NCBI GenBank assembly: GCA_019187195.1
Contig: JABAQT010000019.1
Span: forward strand, 61,783-125,782
Direction: 5' to 3'
DNA: 64,000 nt
Origin: Bryobacteraceae bacterium
Lineage (GTDB): Bacteria; Acidobacteriota; Terriglobia; Bryobacterales; Bryobacteraceae
In this document: in pieces, positions 17,676-26,774 of the stretch
Position numbering within the stretch: position 1 is the stretch's first letter
Layout: every line of letters begins with the position of its first letter
Program-made: the position numbers and the translations under genes
The notes under the pieces: model-generated
The model's database searches: none
What the model saw: only the letters and a program-made list of their open reading frames with translations
Told to the model about the DNA's origin: nothing

Positions 17676-18569
17676 CTAACGCGCTTGCGCCTGAAGCGTT
17701 TTTTTCAGCTCCTCCTCGAGAATCGGCTTCAGTTGCGCCGGGTCCATCGCGCCTCTGTACTGGCGCCCGTTGATGAAAAACGTGGGCGTGCCCTGCACTC
17801 CGGCGCTCACTCCTTCCCTTACATCCTTGCGCACCTGTGGTTTGTACTTCCCGCTGTCGAGCTCGCCGTTGAATTTCGCCAGGTCGAGCCCCAGTTCCCT
17901 GGCCCACACGCTAAGCTTCGCGCGCGATATCTCCCGAGGGGCGGCGAACATCTTATCGTGCATCTCCCAGAACTTCCCCTGGGCATGCGCCGCCAGAGCG
18001 CCCTCGGCCGCGATCGCCGCCTGTGAATGCTCATCGAGCGGAAACTGCTTGTACACCAGCCTCGCATCCTTCGGGAACATGCCAAGCAGCGTGTACACAT
18101 TCTTCGCGGCGGTGCGGCAATAGGGGCATTGGAAATCGGAGAACTCGACGATCGTGATCCGGGCGTTGGCCGGACCACGCGACGGCGCGCCATCGAGGGA
18201 AAGCTTCACCGGTTCGCCAAACAGATTCGCCCGCCGCGCCCGCGCCAGTTCCGAATCCCTGAGCGCCGCCCGGATTTGAGCGCTGCTCTTGCCGGCCTTC
18301 AACTGCTGCACAGCGACCGAAGCGAGGGCGCGGCTGTCACCGCAACCTGGATCCTTGACGCGGCATTCGGCCACACGCATACCACAGTTGCAGGTGCAGC
18401 CCTCCTCGCGCAGGATCTTCATCAGTTCCGCCTTTTGCGCGACGCTCAGGCCCGATGTGTCGAGCGCGGGCAAAGCCGTCACCTTCCGCCAGTCCTGAGC
18501 AGGGGGCGCTTGCGCGCGAAGAAAGCATCCGGCAAGGAGAAACACACCGGCACCGAGCACAAGGTTCAT
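17676..18569 (-). CDS. DsbA-family thioredoxin-fold protein with N-terminal cysteine-rich module
   Basis: 297-residue exported thiol-disulfide oxidoreductase. The N-terminus has a hydrophobic signal with a possible lipobox (LLAGC, C15). Residues about 45-105 form an additional module with cysteines C58, C60, C62, C69 and C76 (GCTCNCGMRVAECRVKDPGC), reminiscent of the cysteine motif and helical bundle of CcmH-type proteins. The DsbA-like domain follows: FSDFQCPYC with active-site CPYC at 148-151, a helical insert, and GTPTFFING containing the cis-proline. Possible role: oxidising or isomerising disulfides in secreted enzymes, or delivering electrons to a metal site. First gene of a possible three-gene unit with DUF4159 and the sulfatase. 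Confidence 0.88.
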   Translation of the reverse strand: MNLVLGAGVFLLAGCFLRAQAPPAQDWRKVTALPALDTSGLSVAQKAELMKILREEGCTCNCGMRVAECRVKDPGCGDSRALASVAVQQLKAGKSSAQIRAALRDSELARARRANLFGEPVKLSLDGAPSRGPANARITIVEFSDFQCPYCRTAAKNVYTLLGMFPKDARLVYKQFPLDEHSQAAIAAEGALAAHAQGKFWEMHDKMFAAPREISRAKLSVWARELGLDLAKFNGELDSGKYKPQVRKDVREGVSAGVQGTPTFFINGRQYRGAMDPAQLKPILEEELKKTLQAQAR

Positions 18570-18606
18570 TCACACCATTATCCCCTATTGCGGTAAGGTT
18601 CAACAT

Positions 18607-19524
18607 ATGTACAATCCACTGACGCGGCGCGCTGCTCTTCCGCTCCTCGCCACACCCGCGTTCTCCGCCGGGCGTCCCAAGGGGCTCCTTATCGACACCC
18701 ACATTCACCTCTTCGACCCGAAACGCTTTCCCTATCACGCCAACGCGGTTTACAAACCGCCGCCGGCTCCTCTCGATGCCTACGCCCGTTTCGTCGCCGA
18801 AGCCAGGCTCGACCACACCATCATCGTCCACCCCGAACCCTACCAGGACGACCACAGCTACCTTGAATACTGCTTCGCCCACGAGCCCTCCCCCGGCTAC
18901 TTCAAGGGAACCTGCCTGTTCGACCCCATCGATCCTCGTACTCCGGCGCGCATGGCCGAACTCACGCGGCGCAACCCGAAACGCATCGTTGCCTTGCGAA
19001 TCCACATCAACCGTCCTCCCGGGCAGCCGCCCACGACATCCGGAGCCATTCGCGACCGCGACCTGCGCCATCCGCAAATGAAGAAGACCTGGCAGGCGGC
19101 TCGCGAACTCGGGTTGGGCATCCAGATGCATTTCATTCCCTGCTGGGCGCCTCAGATCGGTGAACTTGTGAAACAGTTTCCGGGCATGCCGGTAATTCTC
19201 GATCACCTGGCGCGCTCGGGACAGGGCACGCCGGCGGAGTATCTGGAAGTGCTGAAACTCGCCAGGGCGGGCCGGGTCTACATGAAATTTTCCGCCGTGC
19301 GCTACTCCTCGAAACAAGAGTTTCCTTACCGGGATGTACAGCCGCTCGTGCGCCGCACCTTCGATGCTTTCGGCGCGGATCGCATGATCTGGGGCGGGCT
19401 TGGCGCCAACATGGAAAATTTCCACAAAGCCGTGCAGGTCTTCGACGAGATGTTTGCCTTCGCCTCGGAAGGGGACCGCGCGAAGATTCGCGGCCTGACC
19501 GCGGCGAAGCTGTTCTCCTTCTGA
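18607..19524 (+). CDS. Amidohydrolase-family (COG3618-like) metal-dependent hydrolase, probably exported
   Basis: 305-residue TIM-barrel hydrolase. After a twin-arginine-like leader (TRRAALPLLATPAFSAG) it begins with IDTHIHLFDP (H32, H34 as metal ligands). Further barrel motifs are FKGTCLFDPIDP, VALRIHINRPP, IQMHFIPCWAP, MPVILDHLARSG (His on a later strand) and DRMIWGGLGANMENF. The family includes lactonases for L-fucono- and L-rhamnono-lactone as well as decarboxylases. A lactonase role would fit the oxidative sugar pathway encoded at 3-11 kb, but the apparent export signal and the distance argue for caution. It is divergent from the DsbA-like gene (37 nt between start codons). Confidence 0.8.
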   Translation: MYNPLTRRAALPLLATPAFSAGRPKGLLIDTHIHLFDPKRFPYHANAVYKPPPAPLDAYARFVAEARLDHTIIVHPEPYQDDHSYLEYCFAHEPSPGYFKGTCLFDPIDPRTPARMAELTRRNPKRIVALRIHINRPPGQPPTTSGAIRDRDLRHPQMKKTWQAARELGLGIQMHFIPCWAPQIGELVKQFPGMPVILDHLARSGQGTPAEYLEVLKLARAGRVYMKFSAVRYSSKQEFPYRDVQPLVRRTFDAFGADRMIWGGLGANMENFHKAVQVFDEMFAFASEGDRAKIRGLTAAKLFSF

Positions 19525-19560
19525 CGGCCGTCAGATTGCAACAACCGCCGCGAGTGGCGG
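19521..19560 (+). terminator. Possible tandem hairpins after the amidohydrolase gene
   Basis: CTGACGGCCGTCAG (19521-19534) is a perfect palindrome that includes the TGA stop codon. It is followed by a second hairpin, CCGCC (19545-19549) pairing with GGCGG (19556-19560). No T-run follows, so an intrinsic terminator is uncertain. Confidence 0.3.
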
Positions 19561-19646
19561 CGCGCCGCTCTCCGCATTCCCCGTACCTTGCAGGATCCTT
19601 TTTGCCCGAACCTTTCGCGTATCTGGTCAGGAGCGCTAACCAGCAA

Positions 19647-20135
19647 ATGCGGACTCGAACATATCTCTTCCTACTTCTATGGGGTGGGCCGGCTGCATGG
19701 AGCGGCGAAACGCCGAAAGAACTGATCGGCGACTGGAAAATGAGCCGGGGAACCGGTTCATCCTACCGCGATGCGCGTACGGGGTCCTACACCCCGCCGG
19801 ATATCAACAGCTTTGTGTATCGCATCGAGCCGAATGGCGCCTTCCAGCACCTGGCCATGCTGTCTTCCTCCCTGGGCAACTGCACGATGCAAATCCTAGG
19901 CTACGAAATCGGAGCGCTGACCGTCGAGGGAACGAAGCTGACCTTCGAGGACCAGGGAGCCACCATCACCAGTAAAGACACCTGCCGCAGGGAATGGAAC
20001 TACCAGAAGGCGGGACGGCTCAGCAAGCAGTCCTATGTCTGGCGCGTCGAGCATGACAACATGGGAACCGCGCTGATCCTGCGCTGGCCGGACGGCAAGG
20101 AAGACCGCTACTACAAAGCGAAGCCCGGGCGGTAG
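19647..20135 (+). CDS. Small secreted lipocalin-like protein of unknown function
   Basis: 162 residues. A signal peptide (TYLFLLLWGGPAAWSG) is followed by ELIGDWKMSRGTG, whose GxW motif at the start of a predicted all-beta domain is typical of lipocalin-like folds. Strand-like segments with a single conserved-looking cysteine pair region (LGNCTMQILGYEIG; SKDTCRREWNYQ) may form a disulfide. The ATG at 19647 has AGGAG about 13 nt upstream; the longer frame from 19536 starts in non-coding sequence. No partner gene is evident: it lies between the amidohydrolase and the convergent FGGY kinase. I do not recognise a specific family. Confidence 0.7.
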   Translation: MRTRTYLFLLLWGGPAAWSGETPKELIGDWKMSRGTGSSYRDARTGSYTPPDINSFVYRIEPNGAFQHLAMLSSSLGNCTMQILGYEIGALTVEGTKLTFEDQGATITSKDTCRREWNYQKAGRLSKQSYVWRVEHDNMGTALILRWPDGKEDRYYKAKPGR

Positions 20136-20157
20136 CGGCCGCGAGGCCCGCCGGGCT
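20122..20157. terminator. Possible bidirectional hairpin between convergent genes
   Basis: AGCCCGG (20122-20128, inside the last codons of the small secreted protein) pairs perfectly with CCGGGCT (20151-20157), 6 bases before the end of the convergent kinase gene. There is no clear T-run. Weak evidence only. Confidence 0.3.
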
Positions 20158-20162
20158 GGATT

Positions 20163-21560
20163 TCAGTGCCCACTCGTATGCAGGGGAAAGCGGCGGTAGA
20201 GATCCGCCGCTGTCTCACGATGCGTGGCGTCGGGAGCGAGTGTCTCCGCGGCGAACCATTCGCTCCAATCCGCCTCGCCTCCCCACGCGAGCATGGCCGC
20301 GCCGCGCAGGCTGGCCTCGGTGTCGTTCATGATCCGGAGGGGGCGTTGCAGGATATCGGCGCGCAACTGGTTCCAGAAGGCGTTACGCGCCGCGCCGCCC
20401 GCGAGAACGACGTGCGCAACCCCCCGTCCCTGTTCGGCGGTCTCGATGACGAGGCGCTCGTGGAGGGCGACTCCCTGCAAAACGGCGTGGACCAGATCGG
20501 CGGCGGTATGCTCCGCGCGGAGGCCTTCGAAGGAGGCGGTCAGGGTGTGATCCCAATACGGGGCCCGCTCACCCCGCAGGTAGGGACGGAAAAGAATCGG
20601 GCTGAGCGAGACGCGGGAGGGCAACAGCGCCAGAGTCTCCTCGACGCTCCTGCCCAGAATGGCGGCAATCCAGGTGAGACAACTACCCCCCGCCTGAGTG
20701 GGGCCGTAATGAAGGCTGAGGTCCGGAACCTCCATCACCTCGGGCGGGACATAGTAGAGGCCGCGCGGGGCCGCCGAACCATGGCGGCTGACGCCGGCGA
20801 TCTCCGACGTGCCGGTGAGAACAAAGCCGCGATTGCCGCTGTGCATGGCGCCGGTGGCGAGGATAGCCGCCATGGCATCGGACCAGCCGGCGGTGACCGG
20901 AACGCCGTCACTGCTGCCGGTCACGAAGCCCATCGAATGCACGGGCGGGCAGATCGAGCGCTGCTTTCCAAGCGCCGCCATCCAATCCGGGTGCATCTCG
21001 CCGGAGTCGAGGTTTGCGATGCCCTTGGCGCACCAGCGGTCGGTGGCCATGCGGCCGGTCATCACCGAGGCGACGTAATCCTTGGGTTGCATCACCCACC
21101 GTGTTTCCCGCCACAGCGCGGCGTTGTTCTGTTTCACCCAGAGGAGTTTCGCCGGAGTGGAAGCGGCGCTGACGGGAAGATCCATCCCGAACCACGCCTG
21201 GCGGGTATCTGGAGGAATCGAGGCGAGCCAGGAGGCTTGTTCGGCCGCGCGGCTATCCTGCCAAATGATCGCCGGGCCGATGGCGCGGCCCTCCGAATCG
21301 ACGAAGACCAGAGTCGGGGTTTGCGTGCTGAATCCAATGGCGCGGATAGTGTGGCCGCGGGAGCGGAGCCGGCGATGAATCTCAGCGGCGGCTCTGACGT
21401 AGTCCTCCGGGTCCTGCTCGACGAAATGAGGCGCGGGGGTATGGAGCGGGTATTCGATGGCCTCGGTGGCGAGGCGCTCGCCGCGCCGCGTATAAAGCGC
21501 TCCCTTGCAGGAACTGGTGCCGAGGTCGAGAACAAGAACGCAATCGGGTGATTGGGCCAC
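20163..21560 (-). CDS. FGGY-family carbohydrate kinase
   Basis: 465-residue cytoplasmic kinase that would phosphorylate a pentulose, hexulose or polyol. The N-terminal phosphate loop VLDLGTSSCKGALY, the substrate-domain segment IGFSTQTPTLVFVD, GWSDAMAAILATG, YLRGERAPYWD, and the C-terminal GGAARNAFWNQLRADIL (FGGY signature region) place it nearest xylulokinase-type members. Substrate specificity is not evident. The start is taken as GTG at 21560: no ATG, GTG or TTG codon lies between it and sequence overlapping the divergent propeller gene, and the FGGY fold begins 8 residues later. It is not in an operon with sugar-isomerase or aldolase genes here. Confidence 0.85.
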   Translation of the reverse strand: MAQSPDCVLVLDLGTSSCKGALYTRRGERLATEAIEYPLHTPAPHFVEQDPEDYVRAAAEIHRRLRSRGHTIRAIGFSTQTPTLVFVDSEGRAIGPAIIWQDSRAAEQASWLASIPPDTRQAWFGMDLPVSAASTPAKLLWVKQNNAALWRETRWVMQPKDYVASVMTGRMATDRWCAKGIANLDSGEMHPDWMAALGKQRSICPPVHSMGFVTGSSDGVPVTAGWSDAMAAILATGAMHSGNRGFVLTGTSEIAGVSRHGSAAPRGLYYVPPEVMEVPDLSLHYGPTQAGGSCLTWIAAILGRSVEETLALLPSRVSLSPILFRPYLRGERAPYWDHTLTASFEGLRAEHTAADLVHAVLQGVALHERLVIETAEQGRGVAHVVLAGGAARNAFWNQLRADILQRPLRIMNDTEASLRGAAMLAWGGEADWSEWFAAETLAPDATHRETAADLYRRFPLHTSGH

Positions 21561-21626
21561 TCGAGACAGGATCGCAGATCCTCGGGCCGTTGGACTGGTA
21601 TCCTGACGTTCGGTAGGATATTCAAC

Positions 21627-23159
21627 ATGTTTTCCCGCAGTCTCCATGCTCTCCTCCTGTGCTCGCTCGGCCTGGCCGCGGCGGATTGGCTCACCTTCGG
21701 CGGTGATCCCTCGCGCAGCGGCTGGCAGAAGGATGAAGAGACGCTCAACGTCTCGAACGTGAAGGATCTGAAGATCGAGTGGCAGCTCAAACTGGACAAT
21801 CAGCCGAAGGAAATGTACTCGCTTACAGTGCCTGTCAGCATGAACCCGGTGATCACGCCGAGGGGCTTCAAGGAACTGCTGTTCGTCGCCGGGACTTCCG
21901 ACGAACTGTTTGCGATAGACGCGGACAGCGGAAAGATATTCTGGAAGAAAAAATTCACGGTTGTGGGCGAAAGCAAGCAGAAGCCGCACTGGCTGTGCCC
22001 CGTGGCGCTGAATGCGACGCCGGTGATCGACAAGAAGTCGCGCACGGTGTACGTCGTAAGCAGTGACGGCTACCTGCACTCGCTGAACGTGGTGAACGGC
22101 GAGGACAACGCGCCGCCGAAGGCCTTTGTGCCCCCGTTCTCGAAGCCGTACAGCCTGAACCTTTATCAGGGGATGTTGTTCGCGGCGACAGGCCAGGGGT
22201 GCGGGGGAGCGAAGAACGGCGTCTTCGCAATGGACCTGAACAAGCCGGACCGTCCGGTGACCGAGTTCCGCTCTACTACGACGGGCGGAGCGGGAATCTG
22301 GGGGCGCGCCGGAGTGGCGATCGGCTCGAACGGACGCGTCTACGCGGAGACCGGCGATGGCCCCTACGATGTCGCCGCGGGCAAGTTCGCCGATACGTTC
22401 CTGGCGCTCGATGCGAAGACCATGAAGCTGGCGGATTACTACACGCCGGCCAACCGCGCCTGGATCACGAAGAAGGATCTCGATATGGGGTGCATCAGCC
22501 CCGTCTTCTTCAAGTACGGCAAGTGGGACCTGCTGGCGGGCGGCGGCAAGGAAGGGGTGCTGTTCCTGCTGGATGCCAATTCGCTCGGCGGCGCCGACCA
22601 CCGCACGCCCCTGTACCGCAGCAAACTGATCACGAACGAAGACGTGGATTTCGCGGGGCGTGGATTCTGGGGGGCCATCTCCACATGGGAGGACAAGGAT
22701 GGGACCCGCTGGCTCTACCTGCCGGCTTATGGACCGCCCGCGAGCACGGCGCCCAAGTTCGCGCACTCCTACGGTGAGACGCCGAACGGAAGCATTATGG
22801 CGTTCAAGGTCGAAGAGGTGAACGGCAAGCCTGAGCCGGTGGCGGTGTGGAACTCAGTGGACATGAAGATGCCGGAGCCCGTGGTGATCGCCAACGGCGT
22901 CGTGTTCGCGCTGTCGAACGGAGAGTACGTGCGGCAGGTGGACGAGAGCGGACGCATCCTGACCTCCGCGGACCGGATCGCGAAGAAGACGCACGCCACG
23001 CTGTACGCGCTCGATGCGAAAACGGGCAAGGTGCTCTATTCGAGCGGCAATCAGCTTAACAGCTGGGGACATTTCAGCGGACTGTCACTCGCTAACGGAC
23101 GGGTGTACGTGGTGACCTACGATTCGACGGTGCACGCGTTCAGCCTTGGGCAGCAGTAA
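21627..23159 (+). CDS. Secreted PQQ-like beta-propeller protein
   Basis: 510 residues. Signal peptide (MFSRSLHALLLCSLGLAAA) followed by a quinoprotein-type propeller: DWLTFGGDPSRSGWQ, LFAIDADSGKIFWKKKF, FAMDLNKPDRPVTEF, LFLLDANSLGGADHRTP, LYALDAKTGKVLYSSG and RVYVVTYDSTVHAFSL are successive blade motifs. It lacks an obvious cytochrome c domain. Whether it binds PQQ cannot be told; many acidobacterial members are structural propellers or part of BamB-like or dehydrogenase families. The ATG at 21627 follows TAGGAT. The last 20 bp overlap the convergent metH gene. Confidence 0.85.
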   Translation: MFSRSLHALLLCSLGLAAADWLTFGGDPSRSGWQKDEETLNVSNVKDLKIEWQLKLDNQPKEMYSLTVPVSMNPVITPRGFKELLFVAGTSDELFAIDADSGKIFWKKKFTVVGESKQKPHWLCPVALNATPVIDKKSRTVYVVSSDGYLHSLNVVNGEDNAPPKAFVPPFSKPYSLNLYQGMLFAATGQGCGGAKNGVFAMDLNKPDRPVTEFRSTTTGGAGIWGRAGVAIGSNGRVYAETGDGPYDVAAGKFADTFLALDAKTMKLADYYTPANRAWITKKDLDMGCISPVFFKYGKWDLLAGGGKEGVLFLLDANSLGGADHRTPLYRSKLITNEDVDFAGRGFWGAISTWEDKDGTRWLYLPAYGPPASTAPKFAHSYGETPNGSIMAFKVEEVNGKPEPVAVWNSVDMKMPEPVVIANGVVFALSNGEYVRQVDESGRILTSADRIAKKTHATLYALDAKTGKVLYSSGNQLNSWGHFSGLSLANGRVYVVTYDSTVHAFSLGQQ

Positions 23160-26100
23160 CCTCGGGCGCCTCTTGCCTGGTTTCCCCGGCCGTGAAGTAG
23201 ACGCAATCGGGGTGATGGAAGACGAGGGCGGAAGTGCTGGCTTCGGGCTCCATCATGAAGCCATCCGTTAGAATGACGCCGATCTCTTCGGGACGCAGCA
23301 GACGGAACAGGCCGGCCTGGTCCTCGAGATTGGGACAGGCGGGGTATCCGAACGCGTAGCGCTTTCCCCGGTAGCGGGAAGTGAACCGCTCCTGCATGGT
23401 CATCGTGGGCGGGTCGGGCAGGCCCCAATCCTCGCGCAGGCGGCGGTGGAGGTATTCGGCGGTGGCTTCGGCGGTTTCGATGGCCAGCGCCTGCAAGGCA
23501 TGGGAGTAGAAATACTCGCCCGCGTTCTTGGCTTCTTCGTAGCGCTTGCGAATGCCTTCGCCGGCTGTGACAACGAACAGCGCGATGTGATCGCGCGCCG
23601 ATTCTCCGGCATCGAGGACATAATCGCTGAGGCACAGGCCATCCGATTTAGCCTGCCGCCCGAATTGGAACGTCTGGATGGGGCTTTCACCGCCCCGGGC
23701 GAAGAGATGGATCGAGTTGCCTTCACGTTCGGCTTCGAAGAACTGCCATACGGCGCGAACCTTCATGAATTCCGCGGCATGCTTCTTGACCTCCTCCACC
23801 TGGTGGAAGAGGTCCAGTGCTTTGGGGTCACGTTCATGCAGGTTCTTCTCGAAGTTGCCCTTGTAGCCAAGGTGCTTGCCGTAGAGCATGTAGGGGTTGA
23901 TATAGCTCCAGATTTCGGCCAGATTAGGAAAGTCGCGAACGCGGCGGTCCGTGTAGGGGACGGCGGGGATGGGGATATCCGTGCGGACTTTCGGGCTGCG
24001 TTGTTCGGAGTACGGAACGGCGGCGGGTTCGGGAGCCTGCATGTCGATGCCGCCCCCGGCGGCGGTGTGCGCGCGCAGCGCGGCTTCGCGCGTGGCCGGG
24101 TCCATGATCTCATTCATGACGCGAAGCCCCGTCATGGCGTCCTTGGCGTAGAACGTCGGAGCCGTGTAGGCGGGGGCGATGCGCGTCCTGGTGAACTTAT
24201 CGGAGAGAGCGGCCCCGCCAACGAGAAGTGGAACGCCGATGCCGGCGTCGCGCAGGTCCGATCCGGTGACGGCCATCTGCTGGGCGCTCTTGACAAGCAG
24301 GCCGGATAGTCCGATGGCGTCGGGCTTGTGCTCCTGGTAGGCGCGGATGAGGTCTTCCGGGGGAATCTTGATGCCCAGATTCACGACGGTGTAGCCGTTG
24401 TTGGCAAGGATGATCTCGACAAGGTTCTTGCCGATGTCGTGGACATCGCCCTTGACGGTTGCGAGAATGATCTTGCCGCGCGTCGTCGAGCCGGACTTCT
24501 GCATGAATTGCTCAAGATAGGCCACGGCGGCCTTCATCGCTTCGGCCGATTGCAGCACCTCGGCGACAATCAGTTCATTGTTGTTGAACAGGCGGCCGAC
24601 CTCGGTCATGCCGGCCATGAGGGGGCCATTGATGATGTCGAGCGGCGCGGAAGGTTCGGCCAGTTTACGGTCGAGGTCGGCGATAAGGCCGTCCTTCGAG
24701 CCTTCGACGATGTAGTTGGCGAGACGCTCGTCAAGCGGAAGATCGGCGGCTTTCGTCCTCGATCTTGCCGCAGCGCCGCGAAAGTGTTCGGTGATGGCGG
24801 CGATGTGGAACTGGTTGATTGCCGCTTTCTGCTCGCGCGATTGCTCTCGCCAGTCTTCGGGCGAGGTCTGGATCAGATCGGCGTCCTTATGGCCGTCGGG
24901 GACCGTTTCGGGTGGGGTGTTGAAGAGGAGATGCTCCGCCAGGCGGCGCTCCTCGATCGGAATCGAGGCGAAACGCTCGAGCTTTTCGGCGTTGACAATG
25001 GCGAGATCGAGCCCGGCCTTGGTGCAGTAGTAGAGGAAGACGGAGTTCACGACTTCGCGCGCCGAGGCGGGCAGGCCGAAACTGATGTTCGAGATGCCGA
25101 GGACCGTCTTGACGTAAGGAATGTTCTCTTTGATGAGACGCACCGCTTCGATAGTCTCGACGGCTCCGCCGATGTAGTTCTCATCGCCGGTCGCGCAGGG
25201 GAAGACAAGCGGATCAATGATGATGTCCTCGGCGGGGATGCCGTATTTTTCCGTGAGCAGTTCCACGGAGCGACGGGCGATGGCGAGTTTGCGCTCGCGC
25301 GTGAAGGCCTGGGCCTGCACAGGGTCCTCGTCGATCGTGCCGCAGACGAGAGCCGCGCCGTAGGAGCGCGCGATGGGGCACAGACGCTCGAATTTTTCCT
25401 CCCCGTCCTCGAGGTTCACCGAGTTGATGATGCTCTTGCCCTGGCAGTAGGTGAGGGACAACTCGACCGCGTTCGGGTCGGTGGTGTCGATCATCACCGG
25501 CGCTTTGATCTTACGGATGAGCTGATCGTAAAAAAACGGAATATCCCGTATCTCGTCGCGGTCCGAGGACTGCAAACAGACATCGGCGATGTGCGCGCCG
25601 TTGCGGACCTGGCGGCGGGCGATTTCGGTGGCCTCTTCCCACTTCTCGGCGGCGATCAGATTCTTGAAGGCGCGGGAGCCGATAACGTTGGTGCGCTCGC
25701 CGACAATCAGCGGGCGGTTGGAATCCTCGGCTTCCACCAGCTCGATGCCGGAATACCAGGCGCGGCGCGCCGGCGGCTTTATGGGACGCGGACGCTTTCC
25801 GGTCACCATCCGCGCGAGCTGCGCGATGTGGGCCGGCGTGGTGCCGCAGCATCCGCCCACCATATTGAGCCAGCCGTGATCGGCGAAGCGCTCAAGCTGC
25901 GCGGCGAGCGTTTGCGGCGTTTCGCCGTACTTGCCCTCGACATCTGGAAGGCCCGCATTGGGGTAGCAGGAGATGCGGGTCGAGGACATGGCGTCGAGGG
26001 TGCGAATGTGATCCGTCATGAACTCCGGACCGGTGGCGCAGTTGAGTCCGACCGAGAGCAGACCGGCGTGTGCTACGGAGGCGTAGAGGGCGTCGACGGT

Positions 26101-26733
26101 CTGGCCGGCGAGCATGGTTCCGTTCAATTCGATCGTGCCGGAAACCATGGTGGGAATACGGATGCCCATTTCCCGGCCGAGCTGGTCGACGCCGAGTAGC
26201 GCGGCTTTGATGTTCCGCGTGTCCTGAGCGGTTTCGATCAGCAGGATGTCGGCGCCGCCCTCCCAGAGGGCCTTGGCTTGGGCGTGGAAGCCGTCCCGGA
26301 GTTGCCGGAAGGTGACTCCGCCGGTGACGGTGATGGCCTTGGTGGTGGGCCCCATCGAGCCCGCGACGAAACGCGGGCGCTGGGGGGTTGACAACTCATC
26401 GGCAATCCGCCGCGCGAGGCGGGCGGCGGTGAAGTTGACCTCGTGGCAGCGGTCCTCGATGCCGAACTCGGCGAGCGTGACGGGATGGCCGCCGAAGGAG
26501 TTGGTTTCGACAATGTCCGCGCCGGCCTCGAAGTAGGCACGGTGAATGTCCGCGATCCATTCGGGATGAGTGAACAGAAGGTTTTCCGAGCAGTTCTCAA
26601 AACGCGGGCCGCCCCAATCCTCGACAGTGGGGCTGCGTTGCTGGAGCATCGTGCCCATGGCGCCGTCGAGAACGAGGATGCGCGTGGCGAGGGCGTCGTG
26701 GAGGGCCTGAATGCGAAATGAACTGGGATCCAT
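23140..26733 (-). CDS. metH: Cobalamin-dependent methionine synthase
   Basis: 1,197-residue multidomain enzyme that transfers a methyl group from 5-methyltetrahydrofolate to homocysteine via B12. Domains in order: homocysteine/zinc barrel (LDGAMGTMLQQRS; zinc cysteines in GLNCATG and GGCCGTTPAHI), pterin-binding barrel (IVGERTNVIGSRAFKNLI, DVCLQSSDRDE), cobalamin cap and Rossmann domains (KGDVHDIGKNLVEI with the axial histidine; GLSGLLVKSAQQM), and the C-terminal S-adenosylmethionine reactivation domain (YAFGYPACPNLEDQ). All four modules are present, so the protein looks complete and self-reactivating. Last gene of a minus-strand run with hemL 41 nt upstream; there is no room for a cobalamin riboswitch in that gap. 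Confidence 0.97.
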   Translation of the reverse strand: MDPSSFRIQALHDALATRILVLDGAMGTMLQQRSPTVEDWGGPRFENCSENLLFTHPEWIADIHRAYFEAGADIVETNSFGGHPVTLAEFGIEDRCHEVNFTAARLARRIADELSTPQRPRFVAGSMGPTTKAITVTGGVTFRQLRDGFHAQAKALWEGGADILLIETAQDTRNIKAALLGVDQLGREMGIRIPTMVSGTIELNGTMLAGQTVDALYASVAHAGLLSVGLNCATGPEFMTDHIRTLDAMSSTRISCYPNAGLPDVEGKYGETPQTLAAQLERFADHGWLNMVGGCCGTTPAHIAQLARMVTGKRPRPIKPPARRAWYSGIELVEAEDSNRPLIVGERTNVIGSRAFKNLIAAEKWEEATEIARRQVRNGAHIADVCLQSSDRDEIRDIPFFYDQLIRKIKAPVMIDTTDPNAVELSLTYCQGKSIINSVNLEDGEEKFERLCPIARSYGAALVCGTIDEDPVQAQAFTRERKLAIARRSVELLTEKYGIPAEDIIIDPLVFPCATGDENYIGGAVETIEAVRLIKENIPYVKTVLGISNISFGLPASAREVVNSVFLYYCTKAGLDLAIVNAEKLERFASIPIEERRLAEHLLFNTPPETVPDGHKDADLIQTSPEDWREQSREQKAAINQFHIAAITEHFRGAAARSRTKAADLPLDERLANYIVEGSKDGLIADLDRKLAEPSAPLDIINGPLMAGMTEVGRLFNNNELIVAEVLQSAEAMKAAVAYLEQFMQKSGSTTRGKIILATVKGDVHDIGKNLVEIILANNGYTVVNLGIKIPPEDLIRAYQEHKPDAIGLSGLLVKSAQQMAVTGSDLRDAGIGVPLLVGGAALSDKFTRTRIAPAYTAPTFYAKDAMTGLRVMNEIMDPATREAALRAHTAAGGGIDMQAPEPAAVPYSEQRSPKVRTDIPIPAVPYTDRRVRDFPNLAEIWSYINPYMLYGKHLGYKGNFEKNLHERDPKALDLFHQVEEVKKHAAEFMKVRAVWQFFEAEREGNSIHLFARGGESPIQTFQFGRQAKSDGLCLSDYVLDAGESARDHIALFVVTAGEGIRKRYEEAKNAGEYFYSHALQALAIETAEATAEYLHRRLREDWGLPDPPTMTMQERFTSRYRGKRYAFGYPACPNLEDQAGLFRLLRPEEIGVILTDGFMMEPEASTSALVFHHPDCVYFTAGETRQEAPEVTAAQG

Positions 26734-26774
26734 GGGGTTACTCTATTTTCCCATGGCGCGGCGGTCCCGCATTC

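Noticed and set aside
20163-22766. Long minus-strand reading frame of 867 codons ending in the FGGY kinase
   Set aside because: The N-terminal 400 codons are antisense to the propeller gene and have no recognisable protein; only the part from 21560 is the kinase.
26734-26774. Cobalamin riboswitch before metH
   Set aside because: The gap to hemL is only 41 nt, too short for the aptamer.
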